Below the pieces are notes generated by a model. The model had not been told where the DNA came from, ran no database searches, and was given only the letters and a program-made list of their open reading frames with translations. A stretch of 64,000 bases of DNA from Arthrobacter cupressi (GTDB taxonomy: Bacteria; Actinomycetota; Actinomycetes; Actinomycetales; Micrococcaceae): positions 1 through 64,000 of the forward strand of contig NZ_FNEI01000017.1 of assembly GCF_900099975.1 (NCBI RefSeq), written 5' to 3'. This document shows positions 43,569 to 51,559 of the stretch, one piece after another; the first letter of the stretch is position 1; the number at the start of each line of letters is the position of its first letter. Position numbers and translations under genes: made by a program.

Positions 43569-45002
43569 ATGGTCCGAGGTCCTTTTCAGCGTTTGGTTGG
43601 CATGGTTATCGTGGTTGCTGCCGGCGGCGCGGCAGCGCTGCTCTGGTTTGCGGTTGCCTCAACAGACAACACCTTCGTCAATTCGCAAGCTGAGGAAATT
43701 GTCCTTGGCGTGTGGAACGTCCTCTACGACTCGGTGGCGCCGGAACCGCGCGTAATTCTTGAAGCCGCAGCCTTTGCGCTTCTGCTTTCCGCCGGCGTGG
43801 CGCTGTTGGAGCGGCGCATTGCCACCAGGTCACGCCGTTCCGCGCATCCCCGGACCCCGCTGGCCCCGAAAATTGTGATGGCGGAAACCCGTGGCGTGTA
43901 TGCCGGTCCGGTGACCGTAACGGTCTTGGTTCCCGCGCACAACGAGGAAGTTTCGTTGCCGGGAACCATCGCCTCCCTGCTGGGCCAATCGCATCGCCCC
44001 GAGCGTGTGATCGTGGTGGCCGACAACTGCACGGATGCAACGGTCAGCGTTGCGCGAGCGGCCGGCGTAGAGGTCTTCGAATCGGCCGGCAATACGAAAA
44101 AGAAGGCCGGCGCACTCAATCAGGCACTGCAGTGGCTGCTCCCCTGCCAGGGTGACAACGACGTCGTCATGGTCATGGATGCCGACACCCGCCTTGATAA
44201 CGGGTTCCTGGAAGCCGCGGTATCGCGGATGGAAAGTGACCGGGCGCTGATGGCCATCGGCGGCCTCTTCCACGGAGAAGAGGGACACGGGATCATCGGT
44301 CAGTTCCAGCGCAACGAATATATCCGGTACTCGCGTGAAATCGGACGACGGCGGGGCCGCGTCTTTGTGCTCACAGGCACGGCCTCCGTTTTCCGTCCCC
44401 GTGCATTGCGCACCGTGGCACACAACCGCGGCGACTCGCTCCCGGGCATTCACGGCGACGTTTACGACACAGCGTCGCTGACGGAAGACAACGAACTCAC
44501 CATCGCCCTGAAATCCCTCGGCGGCCTCATGATTTCCCCGCCGCAATGCAGCGTAGTGACCGAATTGATGCCGAATTACCGCATGCTGTGGGCCCAGCGG
44601 CTTCGGTGGCAGCGGGGTGCGCTTGAGAACCTCGCCGCTTACGGTGCAACGCCGCAGACGTTCAGATATTGGGCGCAGCAGTTCGGCATTGGCTACGGTG
44701 TCATTGCACTCAGCGCCTATTTCCTGTTGCTTCTCCTGATGCTGCTGTCCTTGGATACTTGGGTCTGGTTCCCGTTTTGGCTGGGAATTGGCGTGATCTT
44801 TTCGGTCGAGCGGGTTGTCACCGTCTGGAACGGCGGATGGCGTGCCCGAGCCCTCGCAGCTGCGCTCTTCCCGGAGCTGTTCTTCGACATGTTCCTCAAC
44901 GCGGTCTATGTCAAAGGAATCGTGGACATTTCTCTCGGCCGACAAGCCAAGTGGAAACATCTCAACCACTCCAGGACGCACCAATCCCCGACGGCGGCAT
45001 AA
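43569..45002 (+). CDS. Membrane glycosyltransferase family 2 (processive, BcsA/NodC-like)
   Basis: A 477-residue GT2 enzyme that probably makes or exports a beta-linked polysaccharide. It has two N-terminal membrane helices (residues about 10-27 and 58-75), the catalytic domain with VTVLVPAHNEEVSLPGTI, VVADNCTDAT, VVMVMDADTRLD (DxD), SLTEDNELTIAL (TED) and QRLRWQRGALEN (QxxRW), then three or four C-terminal helices. These motifs mark cellulose-, hyaluronan- or poly-N-acetylglucosamine-type synthases. The small membrane gene at 45005 follows after 2 bases. The upstream region and codon choice look less G+C-rich than the rest. Confidence 0.9.
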   Translation: MVRGPFQRLVGMVIVVAAGGAAALLWFAVASTDNTFVNSQAEEIVLGVWNVLYDSVAPEPRVILEAAAFALLLSAGVALLERRIATRSRRSAHPRTPLAPKIVMAETRGVYAGPVTVTVLVPAHNEEVSLPGTIASLLGQSHRPERVIVVADNCTDATVSVARAAGVEVFESAGNTKKKAGALNQALQWLLPCQGDNDVVMVMDADTRLDNGFLEAAVSRMESDRALMAIGGLFHGEEGHGIIGQFQRNEYIRYSREIGRRRGRVFVLTGTASVFRPRALRTVAHNRGDSLPGIHGDVYDTASLTEDNELTIALKSLGGLMISPPQCSVVTELMPNYRMLWAQRLRWQRGALENLAAYGATPQTFRYWAQQFGIGYGVIALSAYFLLLLLMLLSLDTWVWFPFWLGIGVIFSVERVVTVWNGGWRARALAAALFPELFFDMFLNAVYVKGIVDISLGRQAKWKHLNHSRTHQSPTAA

Positions 45003-45004
45003 CC

Positions 45005-45280
45005 GTGGCTTTTCCCATTACCGTCCGGGCAGGGTTGCTGTTTCCCGAAGAAACCCTGCAGGCCGACTGGTTCGCCGTCCTGGCGACCTTCGTTGCCATC
45101 AACACCTTGATGTACGGAGCGCTGGCGATCGCCAAGATCCTGCCGAAACTGCACCCGGGCGATTGGCTGCGCACCCGCAACCAGCGCTCGGAAACCCGCA
45201 GCATTTGCCCGGCCGCCCCCGTCGTCGACGCCAGGGACTTCCGGGCCGCACATTCGGGACGGAGTCGCGGCTCGGGCTAG
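45005..45280 (+). CDS. Small membrane protein next to the glycosyltransferase
   Basis: A 91-residue protein with one clear membrane helix (WFAVLATFVAINTLMYGALAIA) and a basic tail with RTRNQRSETRS. GTG at 45005 lies 2 bases after the glycosyltransferase stop, so it is probably translated with it. It may be an accessory subunit of the polysaccharide synthase; I do not recognise a family. It is convergent with the hydrolase at 45322. Confidence 0.6.
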   Translation: MAFPITVRAGLLFPEETLQADWFAVLATFVAINTLMYGALAIAKILPKLHPGDWLRTRNQRSETRSICPAAPVVDARDFRAAHSGRSRGSG

Positions 45281-45321
45281 CCAAGGCCTGTACGGCTTCA
45301 GTCCGTCCCGCGCACCTTCAG

Positions 45322-46158
45322 TTACTCACTGGCGGGATCGGCCGTGTCGAGAAATCCCGTTACGATTTCGTGCACCAGTGCGGTCCGTGCGAGCCCGAAG
45401 AAATGCGTCGTGCCGGGGAAGACTGCGAGCTGGGAAGCAGGCACGCCTTCGAAGTCACCGTTCACGTCTCCCCCGCGCAACTGGAGGAATTTCACCGCGT
45501 GCTCAAGCTTGATCATGTCGCAGTCGCCGACGGTGATAAGGGTCGGGGCCGGGATACCGCGGATCTCGTCGTCGCTCCAGCCGGTCTCGCCTTCGCCGTA
45601 GCGCACGAGTTTGTCCAGGAGCCCCTGCAGATGTTCCCGGTCAGGATGCGGCGACACCGCGAGGTAGCGTTCCTCCATCGGGGTACCGGCGATCATGTCA
45701 ACGGACATATCCGCCATCGCCTCGGCGTTTCCGCCCCGGTCCCCGTCCGGACGGAACGACACCGACGAAACGATGAGCTTGCGCACGAACTCCGGATGCC
45801 TGATGGCAAGGTGCAGTGCGACGGCACCTCCGATGCTGAATCCGAAGACATCAACTTCGTCAAGGCCGAGGTGCCCGAGCAATCCGACAACGTCAGAGGC
45901 CAAGGCGGCGGTGCCGAGGGCACGGTCGATATCATTGGTACGTCCGTGCCCCTGAAAGTCCGTGGCGATCACACGGCGCCCGGAGGCGAGCCCCGGAATC
46001 AGCGCACCGAATTGCTGCTCAATATCGAAGAGTCCGCCGTGCAGGAGCAGCAGCGGAATACCGCCGTCGTCATCCCGGCCGTGAACCTCGTAGTACATTT
46101 GCAGGCCGTTGACCGCCGCATATCCCGTTTCACTGGCAGTTGCTGTCAGGTTCTGCAT
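45322..46158 (-). CDS. Alpha/beta hydrolase
   Basis: A 278-residue alpha/beta-hydrolase-fold enzyme. Visible are the oxyanion region LLLLHGGLFD, VIATDFQGHGRT, the nucleophile elbow FGFSIGGAVALH (Ser), the acid in TVGDCDMIKLEH and the final His in FPGTTHFFGL. The substrate is unknown; esterase or lactonase activity is likely. ATG at 46158 follows GGAGGA. It is the first of four small-molecule enzyme genes on the minus strand. Confidence 0.88.
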   Translation of the reverse strand: MQNLTATASETGYAAVNGLQMYYEVHGRDDDGGIPLLLLHGGLFDIEQQFGALIPGLASGRRVIATDFQGHGRTNDIDRALGTAALASDVVGLLGHLGLDEVDVFGFSIGGAVALHLAIRHPEFVRKLIVSSVSFRPDGDRGGNAEAMADMSVDMIAGTPMEERYLAVSPHPDREHLQGLLDKLVRYGEGETGWSDDEIRGIPAPTLITVGDCDMIKLEHAVKFLQLRGGDVNGDFEGVPASQLAVFPGTTHFFGLARTALVHEIVTGFLDTADPASE

Positions 46159-46245
46159 GGTCAGTCCTCCGCGTCGTCTTCCGCAGCTAATTCAGCCTTG
46201 GGCTCTGCCGGGGCGGAGGCAGCACCTGCCTCCACCCCGCGGCTG

Positions 46246-46677
46246 CTACTCCCCTGACTGTTGGGCGCCTGCGATGTTCACCAGCCAGGCGATGCCGAAC
46301 TTGTCGGTACACATTCCGAAAGTATCGCCCCAGGGAGCCGGCTCGAGCGGCATGGCGACGGTGCCGCCGTCGGACAGTTTCTCCCAGTACCCCCGCAACT
46401 CCGCCTCGTCGCTGCTCTCACCACTGAGGGATACAGAGATGTTGTCCCCCGGGTTGTAGGGCATGCCGTTGGGCGTGTCGGAGGCCATCAGCACCAGGCC
46501 GTTCCCCGAAACAAGCATGGCGTGCATGACCTTGTCAGCTTCGGCCGGATCCTGGCTGGCCTGGTAGTCGCCGAAGGTGCTGATGGTGAGCTCTCCGCCG
46601 AACACCGATTCATAGAAAGTGATCGCATCCCGGGCGTTGTCGCGGAAGGAAAGGTACGGGTTAAGACGTGTTGCCAT
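46246..46677 (-). CDS. VOC family protein (PhnB-like glyoxalase fold)
   Basis: A 143-residue protein with the vicinal oxygen chelate fold, PhnB-like branch: NPYLSFRDNARDAITFYESVFGG at the start, MLVSGNGLVLMASD in the middle and GDTFGMCTDKFGIAWLVNI near the end. Metal ligands are not certain and the function is unknown. ATG at 46677 (MATRLNPYLSF) is the family start, with GAGGAG about 10 bases upstream. A similar gene follows directly upstream. Confidence 0.85.
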   Translation of the reverse strand: MATRLNPYLSFRDNARDAITFYESVFGGELTISTFGDYQASQDPAEADKVMHAMLVSGNGLVLMASDTPNGMPYNPGDNISVSLSGESSDEAELRGYWEKLSDGGTVAMPLEPAPWGDTFGMCTDKFGIAWLVNIAGAQQSGE

Positions 46678-46729
46678 TTTCTTTGCTTCTCCTCTGTCGC
46701 TGGTACTACTGGGTTGTTTCCTGGTGCGG

Positions 46730-47185
46730 TCAGTTGCCGTCGTACGCCTTCTGCAGGACGTCAAGGTCCAGTTTCTGCATCTTGAGCATCGCTTCCATGG
46801 CCCGCTGGGAACCTTCGGGATCAGGACCTGACAGCAGCCCGGGCAGCGCCGTCGGAACGACTTGCCAGGACACCCCGAACTTGTCCTTGAGCCAACCGCA
46901 TTGGCTTTCCTCTCCCCCGGCCGTTAAGGCGTCCCAGTAGCGGTCCACCTCATCCTGGGAGTCGCAGTTGATGATGAAGGACACCGCTTCCGTGAAGTTG
47001 AACATCGGCCCGCCGTTGAGGCCGAGGAACTCGCGCCCTTCAAGGCTGAACTCGACCGTCATGGCCTTGCCGTCCGGGCCGGGCATGGTGGTGCCGATGG
47101 ATGAATCGGGAAAGATCCCTGTGTAAAAGGCGGCGGCTTCTTCGGCCTGGCCGTCGAACCAAAGACAGGTGGAAATCTTCTGCAT
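46730..47185 (-). CDS. VOC family protein (3-demethylubiquinone-methyltransferase-like domain)
   Basis: A 151-residue glyoxalase-fold protein of the group misnamed 3-demethylubiquinone-9 3-methyltransferase: MQKISTCLWFDGQAEEAAAF, NGGPMFNFTEAVSFIINCDS, YWDALTAGGEESQCGWLKDK and FGVSWQVVPTALPGLL. It has no methyltransferase motif. ATG at 47185 is the family start, followed by the typical domain. It is adjacent to another PhnB-like gene on the same strand. Confidence 0.85.
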   Translation of the reverse strand: MQKISTCLWFDGQAEEAAAFYTGIFPDSSIGTTMPGPDGKAMTVEFSLEGREFLGLNGGPMFNFTEAVSFIINCDSQDEVDRYWDALTAGGEESQCGWLKDKFGVSWQVVPTALPGLLSGPDPEGSQRAMEAMLKMQKLDLDVLQKAYDGN

Positions 47186-47273
47186 GACTGTGAGTCCGTC
47201 CCTCCCATATGCTGATGGCGCGTTGAGCCCCCGACTGAGGCTAGTCCGCCGGCACCTCCAGCACAACGGTCTG

Positions 47274-47651
47274 TCAGTCACCTGCGGCGGGGGTGCGGGA
47301 AACCAGCGCCACGGTGTTGCCCTCGCTGTCTTCGATGAACGCCATCCACTCCTCGGTTCCTGCCGGCCCAAGGGTCGAATCGGGGTGGGTGAAGACCAAT
47401 TGCGGCCGCGCAACTACCTTCACGCCGCGCCCTTCGAGCCGGGTTAGTGCTGCATGGAGATCAGACTGCTCCAGGTAGATCAGCGCCGCCGGGGCGCCGC
47501 GTTCAAGGAGCAGCCTGACGCCGCCAAGGTCAAAGAAGAGCAATCCAGGCTGATCGAAGCGCGCTAGCGGCTGGGCGCCCAACAGGTCCGCGTAGAAGGC
47601 GGCGGCCCGGTCGAGGTCCACCGCACGTTGCGCAATCTGGATGATTTTCAT
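47274..47651 (-). CDS. VOC family protein (glyoxalase/bleomycin resistance fold)
   Basis: A 125-residue single VOC domain: QIAQRAVDLDRAAAFYADLL at the start, LLFFDLGGVRLLLER in the middle, and EWMAFIEDSEGNTVALVSR with the C-terminal metal Glu region. It may be a glyoxalase, dioxygenase or drug-binding protein. ATG at 47651 follows GGGAGG. It is the third VOC gene of the minus-strand group. Confidence 0.85.
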   Translation of the reverse strand: MKIIQIAQRAVDLDRAAAFYADLLGAQPLARFDQPGLLFFDLGGVRLLLERGAPAALIYLEQSDLHAALTRLEGRGVKVVARPQLVFTHPDSTLGPAGTEEWMAFIEDSEGNTVALVSRTPAAGD

Positions 47652-47746
47652 GGGGGCCTCCCGCCGTTCACACTCCAGCCCCATCCTGCTCCGGCGGCGG
47701 CCGGGCTTCAAGATCGGGAGGGTTCGAAAGGGGGTGCCGGCCGGGA

Positions 47747-47752
47747 TAGGGT
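47747..47752 (+). promoter_or_regulatory. -10 element, predicted leaderless start of the DUF3054 gene
   Basis: TAGGGT ends 6 bases before ATG at 47759. Confidence 0.5.
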
Positions 47753-47758
47753 CGGAAC

Positions 47759-48154
47759 ATGCCTTCAAGCCCCCGGCAATTCCTGCTGCCTGCCTCCGCT
47801 GCCCTCATCGACGCCGCCCTGGTCCTGCTGTTCGCGGCGATCGGGAGGGACACCCACCAGCGCGGGGAATCCGTGTTCGGCCTCTTCGACACCGCCTGGC
47901 CTTTCCTTGCTGGAGCCGCAGTGGGCTGGCTGCTCGCCCGCGCGTGGCGCGCCCCGCTCGCAGCGTGGCCGACCGGCGTCGTGATCTGGGTCTGCACTGT
48001 TGCGGGCGGCATGCTGCTCCGGCTGACGAGTGGGCACACCGCAGCGCTCGCGTTCATCGTGGTGGCCCTGATCACTCTCGCGGTTTTCCTGCTCGGGTAC
48101 CGGCTGCTGTGGTCGCTGCTGCTGCGCCTGCGGCGTTCCGCCCGCCGCTCCTGA
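47759..48154 (+). CDS. DUF3054 family membrane protein
   Basis: A 131-residue integral membrane protein of the DUF3054 family, function unknown. It has four hydrophobic segments: ASAALIDAALVLLFAAIG, TAWPFLAGAAVGWLLARAW, GVVIWVCTVAGGMLLR and ALAFIVVALITLAVFLLGYRLL. RDTHQRGESVFG between helices 1 and 2 is typical for the family. The basic C-terminus is cytosolic. The 57-base tandem repeat begins 10 bases after its stop. Confidence 0.85.
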   Translation: MPSSPRQFLLPASAALIDAALVLLFAAIGRDTHQRGESVFGLFDTAWPFLAGAAVGWLLARAWRAPLAAWPTGVVIWVCTVAGGMLLRLTSGHTAALAFIVVALITLAVFLLGYRLLWSLLLRLRRSARRS

Positions 48155-48163
48155 CCCGGGAGA

Positions 48164-48380
48164 GGCGAGGGTCCCGGGGCGAGCGGAGCGAGACTTGGGA
48201 GCCGGCGGTGGGCCCACGTCGGCGAGGGTCCCGGGGCGAGCGGAGCGAGACTTGGGAGCCGGCGGTGGGCCCACGTCGGCGAGGGTCCCGGGGCGAGCGG
48301 AGCGAGACTTGGGAGCCGGCGGTGGGCCCACGTCGGCGAGGGTCCCGGGGCGAGCGGAGCGAGACTTGGGAGCCGGCGGG
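48164..48380. repeat. 57-base tandem repeat, 3.8 copies
   Basis: Three complete 57-base units start at 48164, 48221 and 48278, and a fourth partial unit of 46 bases runs from 48335. Copies look identical. Each unit contains GCGAGCGGAGCGAGAC and the palindrome GGGCCC. The length is divisible by 3, so all frames stay open and give spurious proteins on both strands. It fills the gap between the DUF3054 gene and the Lrp-type gene. Confidence 0.95.
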
Positions 48381-48439
48381 GACTAGGCTTGCATTCGTCC
48401 ACCGACACCCAGTCGCTGCTGCATAGGAAAGGCCCCACA

Positions 48440-48721
48440 GTGATCACTGCTTTTGTCCTGATCAAGACCGACGCTTCCAGAATCCCGGAAACGGCCGAGG
48501 AGATTTCCGCGATCCAGGGCATCAGCGAGGTCTACTCGGTCACCGGGGAGTGGGACCTGATCGCGGTGGCCCGGGTGACGAAGCATGAAGAACTGGCCGA
48601 CGTCATCGCCGACCGGCTGTCCAAGGTTCCCGCAGTGGTGCACACCACCACCCACATAGCCTTCCGCGCCTACTCACAGCACGACCTCGACGCCGCGTTC
48701 TCGCTCGGCTTCGAACAATAG
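48440..48721 (+). CDS. Lrp/AsnC ligand-binding domain protein
   Basis: A 93-residue protein consisting of only the RAM domain of Lrp/AsnC regulators: ITAFVLIKTDASRIPETAEE, GISEVYSVTGEWDLIAVARV and VHTTTHIAFRAYS. The DNA-binding helix-turn-helix is missing, so it is not a repressor by itself; such stand-alone domains bind small molecules or partner regulators. GTG at 48440 follows AGGAAAGG. It lies after the 57-base repeat and is convergent with trpD. Confidence 0.88.
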   Translation: MITAFVLIKTDASRIPETAEEISAIQGISEVYSVTGEWDLIAVARVTKHEELADVIADRLSKVPAVVHTTTHIAFRAYSQHDLDAAFSLGFEQ

Positions 48722-48732
48722 GCGCCCCAGGA

Positions 48733-48756
48733 CGGGCTCAGCCCCGGCTGAGCCCG
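48733..48756. terminator. Hairpin between the Lrp-type gene and trpD
   Basis: A 10-base-pair perfect stem (48733-48742 with 48747-48756) with a 4-base loop overlaps the last codons of trpD. It may end both convergent transcripts. Confidence 0.6.
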
Positions 48757-49796
48757 ATCCAGGTCTCCAGGACCTTCGCTGCGGCTCCGGTGTCGATCGA
48801 CTCGGTGGCCCGCTTGTAGGCTGCATCCATCCGTTCCAGCAGGCTTCCGTCGGCGGACTCGGCAAAGGCCACCAGGCCTGCCGCCGCGTTCAGGAGCACG
48901 GCGTCGCGCACCGCACCGGGGGTTCCGTCCAGGACGCTGCGCACGACGGCGGCATTCGCCTTCGCGTCCCCGCCCTTCAGTTCGTCGATCGTTGAGGCAG
49001 CGATTCCCAACTCAAGCGGTGAGAAACGCTGTTCCCGGACCTCACCGTCACGGATTTCCCAGACGGTGGACGGGCCGGTTGTCGTCAGTTCGTCGAGGCC
49101 GTCTTCGCCGCGGAAAACCAGTCCCCTGCTCCCCCGCCGGGCGAGCACCCCGGCCACCAGGGGCGCCATGGCAGCGTTCGCGACGCCGACGGCGGACGCC
49201 TGCACATGGGCCGGGTTGGTCATGGGACCGAGGAAATTGAACGCAGTGGGAATTCCGAGTTCCTTGCGCGGCACGGCAGTGTGCCGGAACGAGGGATGGA
49301 ACACCTGCGCGAAACAGAACGTGATGCCGGCTTCCTCGGCGTTCCGGGCAACGCGGTCGATCGGGAGGTCGAGCCGGACGCCCAGCGCCTCCAGCACATC
49401 GGCCGAACCCGACGAGGACGACGCCGCGCGGTTGCCGTGCTTGACCACTCTCGCCCCGGCACCGGCCGCCACCAGGGCGGCCATGGTGGAGATGTTGACG
49501 GTGTTGAGTTGGTCACCACCAGTGCCGACGATGTCGAGCTTTTCGCCAGGGATGGACACCGGGTTGGCGTTGGCGAGCATTGCCTCCACAAGGCCTGTGA
49601 CTTCCTCCACCGTTTCGCCCTTGGAACGGAGTGCGACCAGGAACCCCGCGATCTGGGCAGGGGTTGCCTCCCCGGACATGATCGTGTTCATGGCCCACGC
49701 CGTGTTCTCAAGGGAGAGATCCTGTTTCCTGATCAAGGCGGCGATAAGGCCTGGCCAGGTGTTGCTTGCCTGCTGCTCGGATGCCGGTGAAGTCAC
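48738..49796 (-). CDS. trpD: Anthranilate phosphoribosyltransferase
   Basis: TrpD joins anthranilate and PRPP in tryptophan synthesis. The 352-residue protein has the PRPP motif [17 protein letters not shown] at about residue 90, [23 protein letters not shown] with the anthranilate site, and [17 protein letters not shown] at 49796 is chosen since a -10 element stands 6 bases before it; GTG at 49799 is the alternative. It is divergent from ctaE, an arrangement shared with M. tuberculosis. Confidence 0.95.
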   Translation of the reverse strand: MTSPASEQQASNTWPGLIAALIRKQDLSLENTAWAMNTIMSGEATPAQIAGFLVALRSKGETVEEVTGLVEAMLANANPVSIPGEKLDIVGTGGDQLNTVNISTMAALVAAGAGARVVKHGNRAASSSSGSADVLEALGVRLDLPIDRVARNAEEAGITFCFAQVFHPSFRHTAVPRKELGIPTAFNFLGPMTNPAHVQASAVGVANAAMAPLVAGVLARRGSRGLVFRGEDGLDELTTTGPSTVWEIRDGEVREQRFSPLELGIAASTIDELKGGDAKANAAVVRSVLDGTPGAVRDAVLLNAAAGLVAFAESADGSLLERMDAAYKRATESIDTGAAAKVLETWIGLSRG

Positions 49797-49802
49797 CACT
49801 CG

Positions 49803-49808
49803 ATGCTA
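49803..49808 (-). promoter_or_regulatory. -10 element, predicted leaderless start of trpD
   Basis: On the minus strand TAGCAT ends 6 bases before GTG at 49796, which decides between two adjacent GTG codons. Confidence 0.4.
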
Positions 49809-49908
49809 GCGAGCGAGCCGGGCCCATGACCAATGTGAAAGACGACGGGAACTTTTCCGCGCGATTTCGCGTCTTTGTAGAAAAAGTCCTCCCAAAAGGC
49901 GGTTCGCG

Positions 49909-49938
49909 TTGGGAACTCAGGACTTTTACAGACATAAT
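49909..49938 (+). promoter_or_regulatory. Promoter of ctaE-qcrCAB
   Basis: A -35-like TTGGGA (49909-49914), 18 bases, then CATAAT (49933-49938) ending 6 bases before GTG at 49945. A leaderless ctaE transcript is predicted. Confidence 0.5.
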
Positions 49939-49944
49939 GTCCTT

Positions 49945-50583
49945 GTGACATCTGCGACCCATGCCCCCAGTACCCCGGCGCACCCGACGCTGAACCGCCC
50001 CAATCTGGTTTCTGTTGGAACCGTTGTTTGGCTGTCCAGTGAGTTGATGTTCTTCGCCGGCCTCTTTGCCATGTACTTCACCCTGCGCTCCACTTCCGGA
50101 GAGATGTGGGCTGAAGAGACCGCCAAGCTCAACTTCCCGTTTGCGCTCGTTAACACCATCGTCCTGGTAGCAAGCTCCTTCACCTGCCAGATGGGCGTTT
50201 TCGCCGCTGAACGCCTTGAGCCGCGTCGCCGGGGCGGTGTATTCCAGCTCACCCGCTGGGGCATGAACGAGTGGTTCATCCTCACGTTCCTCATGGGTGG
50301 TTTCTTCGTCGCCGGCCAGACCACGGAATACGCGATGCTCGTTTCCGAGCACGTCTCGCTGTCTTCCAACGCTTACGGCTCCGCCTTCTACATCACCACC
50401 GGCTTCCACGGCCTCCACGTCATCGGCGGCCTTATTGCGTTCCTCTTCATCATCGGCCGCGCATACGCCGCCAAGAAGTTCGGGCACTTCGAAGCCACGT
50501 CGGCAATTGTCACCTCTTACTACTGGCACTTCGTGGACGTTGTGTGGATCGGCCTCTTCCTGGTCATCTACGTCCTCAAGTAG
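49945..50583 (+). CDS. ctaE: Cytochrome c oxidase subunit III
   Basis: CtaE is subunit III of the aa3 oxidase. The 212-residue protein has five membrane helices, beginning [23 protein letters not shown], with [40 protein letters not shown] and [15 protein letters not shown] typical of the family (the Glu in SSELMFF and the His-rich helix). GTG at 49945 is the start. It heads the ctaE-qcrC-qcrA-qcrB operon, while ctaC-ctaD-ctaF lie on the other strand at 55732-58734. Confidence 0.95.
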   Translation: MTSATHAPSTPAHPTLNRPNLVSVGTVVWLSSELMFFAGLFAMYFTLRSTSGEMWAEETAKLNFPFALVNTIVLVASSFTCQMGVFAAERLEPRRRGGVFQLTRWGMNEWFILTFLMGGFFVAGQTTEYAMLVSEHVSLSSNAYGSAFYITTGFHGLHVIGGLIAFLFIIGRAYAAKKFGHFEATSAIVTSYYWHFVDVVWIGLFLVIYVLK

Positions 50584-50670
50584 CACGGCTTGGCTCTTGC
50601 CGTGCAAGGGCCTGAACAACAAAGAAGCGGCTCCCCGAGCCGACGCAGGATCGAATTAAGGAACCACCAC

Positions 50671-51459
50671 GTGAAGGCACTCTCGCAGAAGCGACGTCAC
50701 CCACTAGCAGCCATTGCGCTGCTGCTGATGGGACTCCTCCTCACTGGTGGGCTGTACGCCGTCGCCACGACGGTCAACCAGGCCAAGGCAGAAACCACTA
50801 CCTTCAGTGCAAGCGACACTGAAGAGGGTAAGAAGCTGTTCGAGGCCAACTGCGCCACCTGCCACGGCATGGGCGCCAGCGGAACCAAGGACGGCCCTTC
50901 GCTGGTCGGTGTTGGTGCAGCTGCGGTTGACTTCCAGGTTGGCACCGGCCGCATGCCCATGCAGATGAACGGCCCCCAGGCCCAGAAGAAGCCGCTGCAG
51001 TTCAACGAAGACCAGACGCACCAGCTTTCGGCCTATGTCGCCTCCCTTGGCGCCGGACCGGCCATTCCCGAAGAACACCTGCTCGACGAAAAGGGCAACG
51101 CCGCCGAAGGTGGCGAGCTGTTCCGGGTCAACTGCGCCATGTGCCACAACGCTGCTGCAGCTGGCGGTGCCCTGACCCGCGGCAAGTTCGCCCCGGCACT
51201 GGCCGACGTCAGCGGCAAGCACATCTACGAAGCCATGGCCACCGGCCCGCAGAACATGCCGGTCTTCAACGACGCGAACATCTCCCCCGAGGGCAAGCGC
51301 GACATCGTCACCTTCCTGAAGAAGATCGAAGCCAACGGCTCCCCCGGTGGTGCCGATCTTGGATCGCTCGGCCCGGTGGCCGAAGGCCTGTTTGTCTGGG
51401 TCGCCGGCCTCGGCGTGATCATCGCGTTCACCATCTGGCTGACGTCCCGCACGTCCTAA
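50671..51459 (+). CDS. qcrC: Cytochrome bc1 complex diheme cytochrome c subunit
   Basis: QcrC carries two c-type hemes and replaces soluble cytochrome c in the actinobacterial bc1-aa3 supercomplex. The 262-residue protein has an N-terminal membrane helix (LAAIALLLMGLLLTGGLYAVA), two heme motifs CATCH and CAMCH and a C-terminal membrane anchor (GLFVWVAGLGVIIAFTIWL). GTG at 50671 follows AAGGAA. The two halves are duplicated c-type domains; each has a Met for axial ligation. The operon continues to qcrA. Confidence 0.95.
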   Translation: MKALSQKRRHPLAAIALLLMGLLLTGGLYAVATTVNQAKAETTTFSASDTEEGKKLFEANCATCHGMGASGTKDGPSLVGVGAAAVDFQVGTGRMPMQMNGPQAQKKPLQFNEDQTHQLSAYVASLGAGPAIPEEHLLDEKGNAAEGGELFRVNCAMCHNAAAAGGALTRGKFAPALADVSGKHIYEAMATGPQNMPVFNDANISPEGKRDIVTFLKKIEANGSPGGADLGSLGPVAEGLFVWVAGLGVIIAFTIWLTSRTS

Positions 51460-51559
51460 GCGGCGCGCCAACGAACCTTCTGCCGTGTCCGCGCGGCAGC
51501 TTTGAATTGAAAATCCCCCCGGCATCTGCCGGGACAACGAGAGAAGGATGAGGCGAATT

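Noticed and set aside
43569..45280. Frameshifted glycosyltransferase, with the 45005 frame as its lost C-terminus
   Set aside because: The glycosyltransferase has all its helices and motifs before a clean TAA, and the following frame starts with GTG and has its own membrane helix.
48164..48380. CRISPR array
   Set aside because: The 57-base units are directly adjacent and identical with no unique spacers, so this is a tandem repeat; no cas genes are present.
48155..48390. Repeat-encoded proteins on both strands
   Set aside because: The frames are open only because the unit length is a multiple of 3; no ribosome site or family resemblance was seen.
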